Of a stretch of DNA of 28,538 bases, positions 1 to 8,720 are shown in pieces (positions within the stretch are counted from its first letter, which is position 1; each line of letters opens with the position of its first letter). The notes under the pieces were generated by a model that worked only from the letters and a program-made list of their open reading frames with translations, was not told the DNA's origin and searched no databases. The stretch comes from Eshraghiella sp964441705 (GTDB taxonomy: Bacteria > Bacillota > Clostridia > Lachnospirales > Lachnospiraceae): positions 1-28,538 of the forward strand of contig CAYTWF010000041.1 of NCBI GenBank assembly GCA_964441705.1. The letters run 5' to 3'. A program made the translations under genes and the position numbers.

Positions 1-1
1 C

Positions 2-1196
2 ATGGAGAAAAGATTATTTACTTCAGAATCAGTAACAGAAGGACATCCTGACAAGATATGTGACCAGGTATCAGATGCCATTCTTGACGCATTGTATGCA
101 CAGGACCCATATTCAAGGGTTGCATGTGAGACACTTACCAACACAGGCTTTATTATGGTAATGGGTGAGATTACAACTAAGGCCAATATTGATATTACCC
201 AGATAGTAAGGGATACCGTTGTTGAGATTGGATATGACAGCTCAGACAAGGGCTTTGATGGACATACCTGTGCAGTTATGACAGCACTGGACAAGCAGTC
301 AGCTGATATTGCAATGGGCGTTGACAAGGCGCTTGAGGCTAAGGAGGGCATAGATGAGGACCCTGATGATATTGGAGCCGGAGACCAGGGAATGATGTTT
401 GGATATGCTACCAATGAGACAGAGGAATATATGCCATATTCAGCGGCACTGGCACAGAAGCTTGCCAAGCAGCTGACCAGAGTTAGAAAGGATGGAACCC
501 TTTCATACTTAAGACCGGACGGTAAGACTCAGGTAACAGTAGAGTATGATGAGAATAATAAGCCTGTAAGACTTGATGCCATTGTTGTATCAACACAGCA
601 TGCACCAGAGGTTACACAGGAGCAGATTCAGGAGGATATTCGCAGATATGTAATTGATGCAATTGTTGATCCGTCAATGGTTGATGATGATACCAGAATA
701 TTTATTAATCCTACAGGACGTTTTGTAATAGGCGGTCCTAACGGAGATTCAGGACTTACAGGACGTAAGATTATAGTAGATACCTATGGCGGAGTTGCAA
801 GACATGGCGGCGGAGCTTTTTCAGGTAAGGACTGCACCAAGGTTGACCGTTCAGCAGCCTACGCAGCAAGATATGTGGCCAAGAACATTGTGGCAGCAGG
901 ACTTGCTGACAGATGTGAAATACAGCTGTCATATGCAATTGGANNNNNNNNNNGGAGTAGCAAGACCTACATCTATCAATATTGATACCTATGGAACAGG
1001 TAAGCTAGATGAGGCAAAGCTTGTTGAGATTATAAGAGAGAATTTCGACCTTCGTCCGGCAGGAATTATTAAGATGCTTAATCTTAGAAGACCAATCTAT
1101 CGTCAGACAGCAGCTTATGGACATTTTGGACGTACAGACCTTAATCTTCCATGGGAGCAGCTTGATAAGGCAGAGGTTTTAAGAAAATATTTATAA
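2..1196 (+). CDS. metK: S-adenosylmethionine synthetase (interrupted by an assembly gap)
   Basis: Makes S-adenosylmethionine from methionine and ATP in the cytoplasm. The protein opens with MEKRLFTSESVTEGHPDK, the conserved N-terminus with the ATP-binding HPDK, and carries GAGDQGMMFGYA near residues 124-135, the GGAFSGKD loop near residue 270, and the ending of the family (RPIYRQTAAYGHFGR). A run of ten Ns at 944-953 breaks the frame. Before the gap the frame reads SYAIG and after it GVARPTS. In the family these join as YAIGVA.PTS, so the Ns and one duplicated GGA are artefact and the repaired protein is about 393 residues, normal for MetK. The upstream promoter and ribosome site lie outside the window. 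A terminator-like hairpin follows at 1246, so the gene probably ends its transcript. Confidence 0.97.
944..953. other. 10-N assembly gap inside metK
   Basis: Ten Ns lie between GGA (941-943) and GGA (954-956). The coding frame shifts across them. Deleting the Ns together with one GGA restores an uninterrupted MetK frame, so the flanking contigs appear to overlap by at least three bases and no real sequence is missing. Confidence 0.95.
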
Positions 1197-1245
1197 AGTT
1201 TATAGTAGTTTAGTATTATTTTGAGTAGAAACTATGTTAAAATGA

Positions 1246-1287
1246 TGTCAGGTACGTACATGGATTGCGTGCCTGACATTTCTATTT
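1246..1287 (+). terminator. Rho-independent terminator after metK
   Basis: An 11-bp stem with one G-T wobble (TGTCAGGTACG at 1246-1256 with CGTGCCTGACA at 1268-1278) is followed by a T-rich tract, TTTCTATTTT. It lies 50 bp past the metK stop and just before the ribosome site of the sensor kinase gene. Confidence 0.8.
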
Positions 1288-1305
1288 TATAAATGAGGAT
1301 TGAAT

Positions 1306-2808
1306 ATGAAGCTTTCAACAAGACTTAAAATATCATTCTGTATTATGATTCTGGTGCCGGTTGTGTTATTTTCAGCTGCATTATTCGGAATCACCAAATA
1401 TCAGATAAGTCAGATTAATACTAAATATAATACAAGCGGAACCTCCTACGAAGCGCTGAGCAATCCTGTTGTGCTGGTGTCTAACATATGCAGAAGCGAA
1501 TATGACAAGCTTACAGAGGCGGCAGCAGATGAACCCTGGATGTTCCATGATGATGATTTTTTAAATAATATTAATACAGAGCTGAAGAAAAGATGTGCAT
1601 TTCTTATTATTGAGGAGAATGGACAGTGCAGATATGGCGGAAGCGATATGGCTGACCGTATTCTTGGTGAACTTAATGAGATTGACTTTGGCGATAATCA
1701 GGCGGCGGGAATATATCTGGGAGACAGCTATCAGGTAATTGTTAACAGGATTTCTTATACAATGAATAACGGCACGACCGGTTCAGCATACATAATCATG
1801 CAGATTCAGGAGCTGATTCCACAGATGAGAATGCTGCTGGTGGATGGCGTAATTGCTATTATAATTATTCTTATTTTGACCAGTACGCTTATTACAACGT
1901 GGATATATAAGGAGACTGTTAATCCTATTAACAAGCTTAAGCTTGCTACGCATAATATTAAGAATGGCAATCTGGATTTCGATATATCAGTTAAGGGACG
2001 TGATGAGATATCTGAGCTGTGCCGGGATTTTGATGACATGAGAGTGCGGCTTAAGGAGAATGCTGATGAGAAGATACGCTCGGACGCGGAGGCCAAGGAG
2101 CTTATCAGTAATATTTCACATGACCTTAAGACACCAATAACGGCTATTAAGGGCTATGTTGAGGGAATTATGGATGGTGTGGCGGATACAGATGAGAAGA
2201 GAGACCGCTATATCCGAACCATATATAACAAGGCCTGTGATATGGACAGGCTTATTAATGAGCTTACTTTTTATTCCAAGATTGACAGCAACAAGGTACC
2301 GTATAATTTTGTCAAAATATATGTGACGGATTATTTTAATGATTGTGCAGATGAGCTTGGAATGGAGCTGCAGGATAAAGGAATCAAGCTGGAATATGTG
2401 AATAATATTGAGGTTGGAACCCGAATTATTGCAGACCCTGAGCAGCTTAAAAGAGTGGTTAACAATATAGTCAGCAATTCAGTGAAATACATGGACAGCG
2501 ACAATGGAGTTGTTGGATTAACAATTACTGAGGACAAGGACAAGGTATATATTGACCTGTCAGATAATGGCAAGGGAATGGACGAGGCGGATGTGCCACA
2601 TATTTTTGACAGATTCTACAGAACAGATTCCTCCCGTAACTCTGCTAAGGGCGGAAGCGGAATAGGACTTTCCATTGTTAAAAAGATAGTTATGGACCAT
2701 AACGGCACGATTACTGCCACCAGCAGCCCTGGACAGGGAACGACAATGCATATGACTTTTAATAAATTTAAATATGTGCCACAAAAGGCTGAGGCACTTA
2801 GAAAGTAG
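1306..2808 (+). CDS. Membrane sensor histidine kinase
   Basis: Two-component sensor of 500 residues. An N-terminal membrane segment (about residues 9-30) and a second (about 178-202) flank an extracellular sensor domain of roughly 150 residues with no recognised fold. A HAMP linker follows, then HisKA with the phosphoacceptor His272 in NISHDLKTPI, and a HATPase_c domain with the N box (NNIVSNSVKY), DNGKGM, an F box (HIFDRFYR) and GGSGIGLSIV. The start chosen is ATG 1306: GAGGA at 1295-1299 stands 6 bases before it, whereas the TTG at 1300 directly abuts that site. The response regulator gene begins 9 bases after the stop, so the two are almost certainly a cognate pair with the kinase first. 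The stimulus cannot be inferred from the sequence. Confidence 0.95.
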   Translation: MKLSTRLKISFCIMILVPVVLFSAALFGITKYQISQINTKYNTSGTSYEALSNPVVLVSNICRSEYDKLTEAAADEPWMFHDDDFLNNINTELKKRCAFLIIEENGQCRYGGSDMADRILGELNEIDFGDNQAAGIYLGDSYQVIVNRISYTMNNGTTGSAYIIMQIQELIPQMRMLLVDGVIAIIIILILTSTLITTWIYKETVNPINKLKLATHNIKNGNLDFDISVKGRDEISELCRDFDDMRVRLKENADEKIRSDAEAKELISNISHDLKTPITAIKGYVEGIMDGVADTDEKRDRYIRTIYNKACDMDRLINELTFYSKIDSNKVPYNFVKIYVTDYFNDCADELGMELQDKGIKLEYVNNIEVGTRIIADPEQLKRVVNNIVSNSVKYMDSDNGVVGLTITEDKDKVYIDLSDNGKGMDEADVPHIFDRFYRTDSSRNSAKGGSGIGLSIVKKIVMDHNGTITATSSPGQGTTMHMTFNKFKYVPQKAEALRK

Positions 2809-2817
2809 AGGTAGGAA

Positions 2818-3507
2818 ATGGGAAGAATACTCATAGTAGAAGATGAAGGAAGCATCGCAGAGCTGGAGAAGGATTACCTTGAGCTTAGCGGATTTGAGGT
2901 TGACATTGCCAATAATGGAACTGATGGACTTGGCAAGGCACTAAGTGAGGAGTATGACCTGTTCATACTTGACCTTATGCTGCCAGGCGTGGATGGCTTT
3001 GAGATATGCAAGCAGATTAGAACAGTTAAGGATACACCGATTCTTATGGTATCAGCTAAGCGTGATGATATTGATAAGATAAGGGGTCTTGGTCTGGGAG
3101 CAGACGATTATATGACCAAGCCATTCAGTCCAAGTGAACTGGTTGCCAGAGTTAAGGCACATATGGCAAGATATACAAGACTTATTGAACATTCCTCTCC
3201 ACATAACGAGATTCTTGAGATAAGAGGACTTAAGATTGATAAGTCAGCAAGACGTGTATATATCAATGGAGAAGAGAAGAACTTTACAACTAAGGAGTAT
3301 GACCTGCTGCTGTTTCTTGCCTCCAATCCTAACAGGGTATTTACCAAGGAGGAGCTGTTCAGCAAAATATGGGATATGGAGTCTGTAGGTGATATTGCTA
3401 CGGTTACTGTTCATATTAAGAAAATCAGGGAGAAAATCGAATTCAATACGCAGAAGCCTCAGTACATAGAGACTATCTGGGGTGTTGGATACAGATTTAA
3501 GATATAA
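2818..3507 (+). CDS. OmpR/PhoB-type response regulator
   Basis: DNA-binding regulator of 229 residues, partner of the upstream kinase. The receiver domain (about 1-120) has the acidic pair in VEDEGS, the phosphoacceptor Asp52 in ILDLMLPGVDGF, the conserved SAKRD region and the KPFSPSEL lysine. The C-terminal winged helix (about 132-228) has the usual FTTKEYDLLLFLASNP helix and the ending GVGYRF. AGGTAGGA precedes the ATG. Targets are unknown. Its compact spacing with the kinase and with the next gene (3 bases) points to one transcript. Confidence 0.96.
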   Translation: MGRILIVEDEGSIAELEKDYLELSGFEVDIANNGTDGLGKALSEEYDLFILDLMLPGVDGFEICKQIRTVKDTPILMVSAKRDDIDKIRGLGLGADDYMTKPFSPSELVARVKAHMARYTRLIEHSSPHNEILEIRGLKIDKSARRVYINGEEKNFTTKEYDLLLFLASNPNRVFTKEELFSKIWDMESVGDIATVTVHIKKIREKIEFNTQKPQYIETIWGVGYRFKI

Positions 3508-3510
3508 ATA

Positions 3511-4188
3511 ATGAAGCTGGACATAGTATATCAGGATAATAATGTAATAATTTGCAACAAGCCTGTTGGTGTTGCATCCCAGTCCGAGCGTTCTTTTTCT
3601 CAGGACCTATTAAGCAGTGTTCTTACATGGCTTACCCAGAATGGACGTCAGACATATGGAGCTATTATTAACAGACTTGATAAGCCAGTTGGAGGGCTTG
3701 TTCTTATAGCACTTAATAAGTCTACTGCATCCAAGCTTTCAGCCATGTCTGGTGAGCATAGTATTGAGAAGAATTACTATGCTGTAGTTAAAGGACAGAT
3801 GGAAGATAAGGGTGAGTATACAGATTACCTTGCAAAAGACAGTGCAGGTAATCATTCTGCAGTTGTTGCAGAGGGGGCGTCTGGGGCAAAGAAGGCTAAA
3901 TTAATGTATGAATGTCTTGAAACCAGAAAGATAGACAGTGAAATATATTCACTGGTTAAGATCAGACTGTTAACTGGACGTCATCATCAGATAAGAGTGC
4001 AGATGGCGGCGCATGGACATCCTCTGTATGGTGACATGAAATATAATCCAGATTTTGCCACAAGCCGCAGCGTATCACCGGCTCTTTTTGCTTATCGGTT
4101 GTCCTTTAAGAATCCTGGGGGAGCTGACAGAATTACTGTAGAAGTAAGACCGGAAGGCAATATATGGGATTTTGAATATTTTAGGTAG
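3511..4188 (+). CDS. RluA/RluD-family pseudouridine synthase
   Basis: Isomerises uridine to pseudouridine in rRNA or tRNA. The 225-residue protein is a lone catalytic domain with no N-terminal S4 RNA-binding domain. The catalytic Asp57 is in INRLDKPVGGLV, a variant of the family motif HRLDxxTSGL with Asn for His and PVG in place of TSG. The second conserved block, TGRHHQIRVQMAAHGHPLYGD, lies around residue 155. The gene starts 3 bases after the regulator stop, with no strong ribosome site of its own, which suggests translational coupling. The substrate site cannot be assigned. Similar short proteins occur in Firmicutes as poorly characterised RluA paralogues. Confidence 0.9.
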   Translation: MKLDIVYQDNNVIICNKPVGVASQSERSFSQDLLSSVLTWLTQNGRQTYGAIINRLDKPVGGLVLIALNKSTASKLSAMSGEHSIEKNYYAVVKGQMEDKGEYTDYLAKDSAGNHSAVVAEGASGAKKAKLMYECLETRKIDSEIYSLVKIRLLTGRHHQIRVQMAAHGHPLYGDMKYNPDFATSRSVSPALFAYRLSFKNPGGADRITVEVRPEGNIWDFEYFR

Positions 4189-4197
4189 TTTTGGCTG

Positions 4198-4231
4198 ATA
4201 CTTTCCATAGCAGCTGTGTTATGGAGTGTAT
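4198..4231 (+). promoter_or_regulatory. Hairpin covering the ribosome site of the AI-2E permease gene
   Basis: ATACTTTCCATA (4198-4209) pairs with TATGGAGTGTAT (4220-4231): 11 of 12 positions pair, one as a wobble, around a 10-base loop. The 3' arm contains the GGAG ribosome site (4223-4226) and ends at the base before the ATG at 4232. There is no T tract, so it is not a normal terminator. It could limit translation of the permease on the read-through transcript. Confidence 0.55.
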
Positions 4232-5272
4232 ATGGAAGACTTGACCCGTAGAAAAGTGAAAATAATTCTGACATACACAGGAGTTACTGTGGGAGTGTGC
4301 CTTATTATAAGGTATCTGCTCCCATTAGCAGCTCCTTTTGTTATTGCCCTTATTCTTGCCGCTGTAATTGACAGACCGGTATGCTTTCTCACAAGAAAAT
4401 GCCATATTAAAAGAATTATCAGTGTAATTATTATGCTGGTGCTTGTTCTGGGCGTGCTTGGGGGTACGGTCTTTCTGGCTGGCAAAAAAATTATAGAGCA
4501 GCTGCAGAAATTTATAGTGAACTATGATGTGTATATGGAGGAGCTTAGAACAATGGTAACCGGGTGCTGCGATGGCGTTGACAGATGTCTGGGCCTTAGC
4601 AGTGGCGCAAGTATTGAGTATATTACCGGACAGGCAGCAAAAGCGGTCCATGCTCTGTCAGATTCTGTGCTTACAAGAATTATGAACAGCTCCTGGAGCC
4701 TCATAAATGCCATTACAATTGTGATTATGGTAGTAACCTTTACCATTATGGCAACTGTTTTTTTATCAAGAGATATGGAGAAAATGAGGGGTCTTGGAAG
4801 AGCGTCGGTATTTCGCAGCGAGCTGGCATTTGTAACGGGAAGACTAAAAAACATTCTGGGAACCTATGTGAGAACTCAGCTTATCATTATGCTGCTTACC
4901 AGCGTGATATGTACAGTGGGACTTTATTTTATGGGCAATGATTACGCCTTTTTGCTGGGAGTGGTAATAGGAATTATTGATGCATTTCCGGTGCTGGGAA
5001 CGGGAACTGTATTTATTCCATGGATGATTGTGCTTATCGTAATAGGAAGGTATCAGAGCGGACTCATTATTTTTCTTATATATATGATATGCTATTATTC
5101 CAGAGAATTCCTTGAGCCAAGGCTGATGGGCAGCAGACTTGGTATGCCGCCGGTAATTATGCTCATCTCTCTATATGTGGGACTTGTGCTGTTTGGAATT
5201 ACGGGAGTTATCACGGGACCAATAGCTGCCATGATGATAAAAGAGATAGCAGCGGAAGTGTTAAAAAAGTAA
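4232..5272 (+). CDS. AI-2E family (PerM/YtvI-like) membrane permease
   Basis: Polytopic membrane protein of 346 residues with about seven or eight hydrophobic segments: a pair near the N-terminus (about 10-80), a soluble stretch (about 80-145), and a cluster to the C-terminus. The C-terminal half has the family pattern RTQLIIMLLTSVIC, a long glycine-rich membrane run with IGIIDAFPVLGTG, then EPRLMGSRLGMPPV and GPIAAMM. Members export diverse small molecules or act with sodium; YtvI-like proteins are common in sporulating Firmicutes. The start is ATG 4232, because GGAG at 4223-4226 is five bases away; the GTG at 4226 overlaps that site. The gene follows the pseudouridine synthase by 43 bases, with a hairpin between them. 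Confidence 0.9.
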   Translation: MEDLTRRKVKIILTYTGVTVGVCLIIRYLLPLAAPFVIALILAAVIDRPVCFLTRKCHIKRIISVIIMLVLVLGVLGGTVFLAGKKIIEQLQKFIVNYDVYMEELRTMVTGCCDGVDRCLGLSSGASIEYITGQAAKAVHALSDSVLTRIMNSSWSLINAITIVIMVVTFTIMATVFLSRDMEKMRGLGRASVFRSELAFVTGRLKNILGTYVRTQLIIMLLTSVICTVGLYFMGNDYAFLLGVVIGIIDAFPVLGTGTVFIPWMIVLIVIGRYQSGLIIFLIYMICYYSREFLEPRLMGSRLGMPPVIMLISLYVGLVLFGITGVITGPIAAMMIKEIAAEVLKK

Positions 5273-5280
5273 CAAATCTC

Positions 5281-5309
5281 TTGTGAAATACAGGTCAAAT
5301 GGATATAAT
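5281..5309 (+). promoter_or_regulatory. Vegetative promoter for the MBOAT/DHHW operon
   Basis: TTGTGA (5281-5286), a 17-base spacer and a perfect TATAAT (5304-5309). It begins 8 bases after the permease stop and would start RNA about 25 bases before the GTG at 5340. Its place inside the longer open frame argues against the upstream GTG at 5283. Confidence 0.7.
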
Positions 5310-5339
5310 GGCATTAAAAGTATTTTGGAGGAGTCAGCA

Positions 5340-6740
5340 GTGGTATTCAGTTCAGGTGTTTTTTTATTCATATTTTTACCTGTTGTCCTTGTGGCACACA
5401 CACTTATTAATAATAACAGAATAAGAAATGTACTGCTTATAGTTGCAAGTCTGGTATTCTATGCATATGGGGAACCAGTGTATATACTTATGCTTCTGGC
5501 ATCAGTGGGGATTAACTGTATTTTTGGCAGAATACTTGCTGTAAATAAGAACAGGGGAGTGCTTGCGCTGGCAGTGATTTTGAATATAGGACTGCTTGTG
5601 GTATATAAGTATTCCGGTTTTCTTGTGGGAATCATTAATTATATTCCGGGAGTTGAGCTGCCGGTTCCTGCTATTACAATGCCTATAGGAATTTCTTTTT
5701 TTACATTTCAGGCGATTTCCTTTGTTATAGATACATATCGTTCAGAGGACAGGAGAACCACGGGGTTCTTTGATGTGCTGTTGTATATTTCTCTTTTTCC
5801 ACAGCTTATTGCCGGACCGATTGTTAAATATAACACAATCAAGGACCAGATTAGCAGCAGAGTAGTTACAGTGGACGGACTTGCTCATGGAATGAGACGC
5901 TTTATACTTGGTCTGGCTAAAAAAATGCTGATTGCCAATACAATGGGCTACGCAGCTGATAAGGTATTTGCAATGACACCGGCTTCAATTGATATGCCAT
6001 TAGCATGGCTTGGCGGTATATGCTATACGCTTCAGATATATTTTGATTTTTCCGGCTACAGTGATATGGCACTGGGACTTGGCAGCATGATGGGCTTTGA
6101 CTTCCCAGAGAACTTCAATCATCCATATATTGCATCTGGAATTCGAGATTTCTGGAGAAGGTGGCATATGTCACTGACTGGGTGGTTCAGGGAATATCTG
6201 TACATCCCTCTTGGCGGTAACCGTAAGGGCAGGACCAGACAGATATTTAACAGCCTGATTGTATTTTTATGTACGGGAATATGGCATGGCGCTAACTTTA
6301 CATTTATTGTGTGGGGACTTTTTCATGGCATACTGATGTCGGCTGAGACACTTGCAGTTAGGAAAAAAGACAGCAGGACCTTTAATCCGTTTAAGTGGCT
6401 GTACACAGTTTTTTTTGTAATAATCGGATTTGTTATATTCCGTTCAGATAATATGACATATGCTTTTAATTATATTGGCAGAATGTTTTCTTTTACCAAT
6501 GGGGTGTCCTCATACAGGAACATGATGATGCTGCTGACACCGTCCTTTATAGCAACACTGGCAATTTCACTGGTGGCATGTACTCCGGTTGTTCAGACGG
6601 TGGGAGGCAGACTTAAGGGACACAGAGGCTACCAAGTGGCTAATTTGTTGTGCTATCTGGCCAGCTTTGGACTGTATCTGTTATGTATTATGACACTGGC
6701 GGCGGATTCATATAATCCATTTATCTATTTCAGATTCTAG
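5340..6740 (+). CDS. MBOAT (AlgI/DltB-like) membrane-bound O-acyltransferase
   Basis: Transfers an acyl group, usually acetyl, across the membrane to a cell-surface polymer. About 466 residues with 10-12 hydrophobic segments. Family marks are the N-terminus MVFSSGVFLFIFLPVVL, PIGISFFTFQAISFVID, FPQLIAGPIV, the cytoplasmic FWRRWHMSLTGWFREYLYIP block, and IWHGANFTFIVWGLFHG with the conserved His316 and a second His329. The start is GTG 5340: GGAGGAG at 5327-5333 is correctly spaced and MVFSS is the usual family start, while the upstream GTG at 5283 lies in the promoter. The partner AlgJ/DHHW gene follows by 18 bases, the standard pairing for O-acetylation. The polymer modified is unknown. Confidence 0.95.
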   Translation: MVFSSGVFLFIFLPVVLVAHTLINNNRIRNVLLIVASLVFYAYGEPVYILMLLASVGINCIFGRILAVNKNRGVLALAVILNIGLLVVYKYSGFLVGIINYIPGVELPVPAITMPIGISFFTFQAISFVIDTYRSEDRRTTGFFDVLLYISLFPQLIAGPIVKYNTIKDQISSRVVTVDGLAHGMRRFILGLAKKMLIANTMGYAADKVFAMTPASIDMPLAWLGGICYTLQIYFDFSGYSDMALGLGSMMGFDFPENFNHPYIASGIRDFWRRWHMSLTGWFREYLYIPLGGNRKGRTRQIFNSLIVFLCTGIWHGANFTFIVWGLFHGILMSAETLAVRKKDSRTFNPFKWLYTVFFVIIGFVIFRSDNMTYAFNYIGRMFSFTNGVSSYRNMMMLLTPSFIATLAISLVACTPVVQTVGGRLKGHRGYQVANLLCYLASFGLYLLCIMTLAADSYNPFIYFRF

Positions 6741-6758
6741 GAATGGCAGGGAATAATT

Positions 6759-8105
6759 ATGAAGAGAAATAAAATATTCAAAATCATATATGTTGCTGCA
6801 TTTATTGTTCTTATGGCAGTTCCGGGAATATGGACAATTTTTCAGAAAAAAACAGCTATCGGCAATGAAGAAAAGCAGGACATGGCAGGTGCTACTTATC
6901 TTAATTTTTCAGATAAATTTGACAGCTATTTTTCAACCAGCTTTGGCTTTAGGAGCCAGCTTGTGGGCCTTAACAACAGCCTTTTGGACAGTGTGTTTAA
7001 TGAATCAGGGGAAGACTCGGTAATAATTGGCAGAGACGGATGGCTTTTTTACGAAAGCGCGCTTCACGATTATATTGGTCAGGATGTAATGACTGACGCC
7101 CAGATAGCTAAGGTGGTTAAGATTCTTGAGCTGTCAGAGGAATATATAGAGAGCAGGGGCTCAAAGCTTATTTTTGCGGTAGCTCCTAACAAAATGGAAA
7201 TATATGGCAATGAAATGCCATACTATTATATAGAAGATACTGATGCCGGAAATTATGAAAAACTCATGCTGGCACTTAAGACTTCCAATGTCAGCTATGT
7301 GGACCTTAAGAGCGTTCTTAAGGAAAAGGCGGAGTCTACAGACATTAATATATATCATAAGCTGGATTCCCACTGGAATAACCTTGGGGCAGCAACAGCC
7401 TATGAGACGATAATGGATGCAGCTGGAATGGAGCATACCACATATGCAGATATGCCATATACAGTTCGCGAGAATTTCAAGGGTGACTTGTATGCAATGC
7501 TTTACCCTGATGGCAGGATTAAGGATGAACAGATGACCTACCAGAATATGAAGGAGTATGAATATACCTCTGTATTTCGTGGAGAGGATGACATGCTTAT
7601 TGATGCACAGAGCCAGACCTCGGATTACAGGCTTATGATGTTTCGTGATTCCTTTGGTAATGCACTGCACAGCTTTTTTGCTGCGGACTTTGGTCAATCA
7701 GAGTTTTCAAGAAACCTTCCATATACGCTTGAGGATACAGAGGGAACAGACCTTACTGTATTTGAGATAGTTGAAAGGAACATAGCTAATCTTTTGCTCT
7801 ACCCACCTGTTGCACAGGCAATGAGCACTGACATTTCTGCCCAGGAACGTTCAGAAGTACAGGCTGCTGTTAATATTGAAAATAAGGGTGAATATAAGCT
7901 GATTACCATAAACTGCCAGGATATTCCGGCAGACTGCGTGAATGTGTACATGAGAGTTGGGGATAAGACATATGCAGCTTATCCATCAGCACTTGATGGG
8001 GATGCGTGCCTGTATATTAAGACTACAGAGAATATTACATTGTCTGAATGCAGCGTGCTGTATGAGAAAAATAATACCGTATATGAGACGATTGAGCTGA
8101 GATAA
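6759..8105 (+). CDS. DHHW/AlgJ-like SGNH-fold protein, partner of the MBOAT
   Basis: A 448-residue protein with an N-terminal membrane anchor (about residues 8-27) and an extracellular SGNH-hydrolase-like domain of the AlgJ/AlgX/DHHW type. Visible motifs are LDSHWNN, with Asp203, His205 and Trp206, and FRDSFGNAL, with Ser298 as likely nucleophile. In known systems such proteins take the acyl group delivered by the MBOAT and place it on the polysaccharide. The last 100 residues look like a small beta-rich extension. AGGGAA precedes the ATG. Co-transcription with the MBOAT is likely from the 18-base spacing. The specific glycan is not identifiable. Confidence 0.9.
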   Translation: MKRNKIFKIIYVAAFIVLMAVPGIWTIFQKKTAIGNEEKQDMAGATYLNFSDKFDSYFSTSFGFRSQLVGLNNSLLDSVFNESGEDSVIIGRDGWLFYESALHDYIGQDVMTDAQIAKVVKILELSEEYIESRGSKLIFAVAPNKMEIYGNEMPYYYIEDTDAGNYEKLMLALKTSNVSYVDLKSVLKEKAESTDINIYHKLDSHWNNLGAATAYETIMDAAGMEHTTYADMPYTVRENFKGDLYAMLYPDGRIKDEQMTYQNMKEYEYTSVFRGEDDMLIDAQSQTSDYRLMMFRDSFGNALHSFFAADFGQSEFSRNLPYTLEDTEGTDLTVFEIVERNIANLLLYPPVAQAMSTDISAQERSEVQAAVNIENKGEYKLITINCQDIPADCVNVYMRVGDKTYAAYPSALDGDACLYIKTTENITLSECSVLYEKNNTVYETIELR

Positions 8106-8114
8106 ACTCATTGC

Positions 8115-8142
8115 TTGAAATATCTGATATTTCGTGTATACT
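8115..8142 (+). promoter_or_regulatory. Promoter for the 8188 lipoprotein gene
   Basis: TTGAAA (8115-8120), a 16-base spacer and TATACT (8137-8142), placed 10 bases after the DHHW stop. It would start RNA near 8149, leaving a leader of about 40 bases. Confidence 0.6.
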
Positions 8143-8187
8143 GAGAAATGTACAATTATCATTACACATATTTCAGAAGGAGAACCT

Positions 8188-8688
8188 ATGAAAAGAATAA
8201 TTCCAGTCCTTCTTGTTATTTTAATCTGTCTTACAGGATGCGGCAAGAAGACTACACAGACCCCCCAGGGGTCAGATACAGAATTTGGATACACTATTGA
8301 TGGAGTCAAGCTTGTTCCGGGAACGGACTTTGCAGCTGCACTTAAGGCGCTTGGCGAGGCCGACAGCTACTCAGAGGCGGCGAGCTGTTATTTTGACGGG
8401 ATGGATAAGTCATACACATATGATGGATTTGAGGTCAGAACCTACCCGGTAGAAGGCGGCAAGGACTATATTCAGGATATATGTATTACAGCAGACACAT
8501 ATAAGACTGCTGAGGGGATAACAATCGGTTCATCACTTGATGACGTGATTGCAGAGTATGGAGAGGACTACCAGCTTACGGGGTCCATGTACAGATATTC
8601 ACAGGGAGAGAAGAGCTACACCTATTTCTTTATGCTGAATGATACTGTCAAATATTTTGGTTATGCAATAGAAGCTTCTAATAATTAG
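8188..8688 (+). CDS. Lipoprotein of unknown function
   Basis: A 166-residue exported protein. It has a lipoprotein signal peptide (MKRIIP followed by a hydrophobic core) with lipobox LTGC and the acylated Cys18. A short polar linker leads to a domain of about 130 residues with two related-looking segments, GVKLVPGTDFAAALKALGE and ITIGSSLDDVIAEYGEDY. These resemble the repeated short alpha/beta units found in small secreted proteins of gut Clostridia, but I cannot name the family. AGAAGGAG stands just before ATG 8188. The open frame extends upstream to 8134, but that point lies within the promoter. The transglutaminase-like lipoprotein follows by 32 bases. Confidence 0.85.
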   Translation: MKRIIPVLLVILICLTGCGKKTTQTPQGSDTEFGYTIDGVKLVPGTDFAAALKALGEADSYSEAASCYFDGMDKSYTYDGFEVRTYPVEGGKDYIQDICITADTYKTAEGITIGSSLDDVIAEYGEDYQLTGSMYRYSQGEKSYTYFFMLNDTVKYFGYAIEASNN

Positions 8689-8720
8689 ACTTAATAGATA
8701 TAACAGCAGGAGAGTATATT

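Noticed and set aside
5283..5339. Longer N-terminus of the MBOAT protein from GTG 5283
   Set aside because: The stretch contains the TTGTGA/TATAAT promoter, lacks a ribosome site, and the added residues are not family-like; GTG 5340 gives the usual MVFSS start.
7161..7697. 178-residue minus-strand ORF
   Set aside because: It is opposite the DHHW gene, which has clear motifs, and has no ribosome site or recognisable domain.
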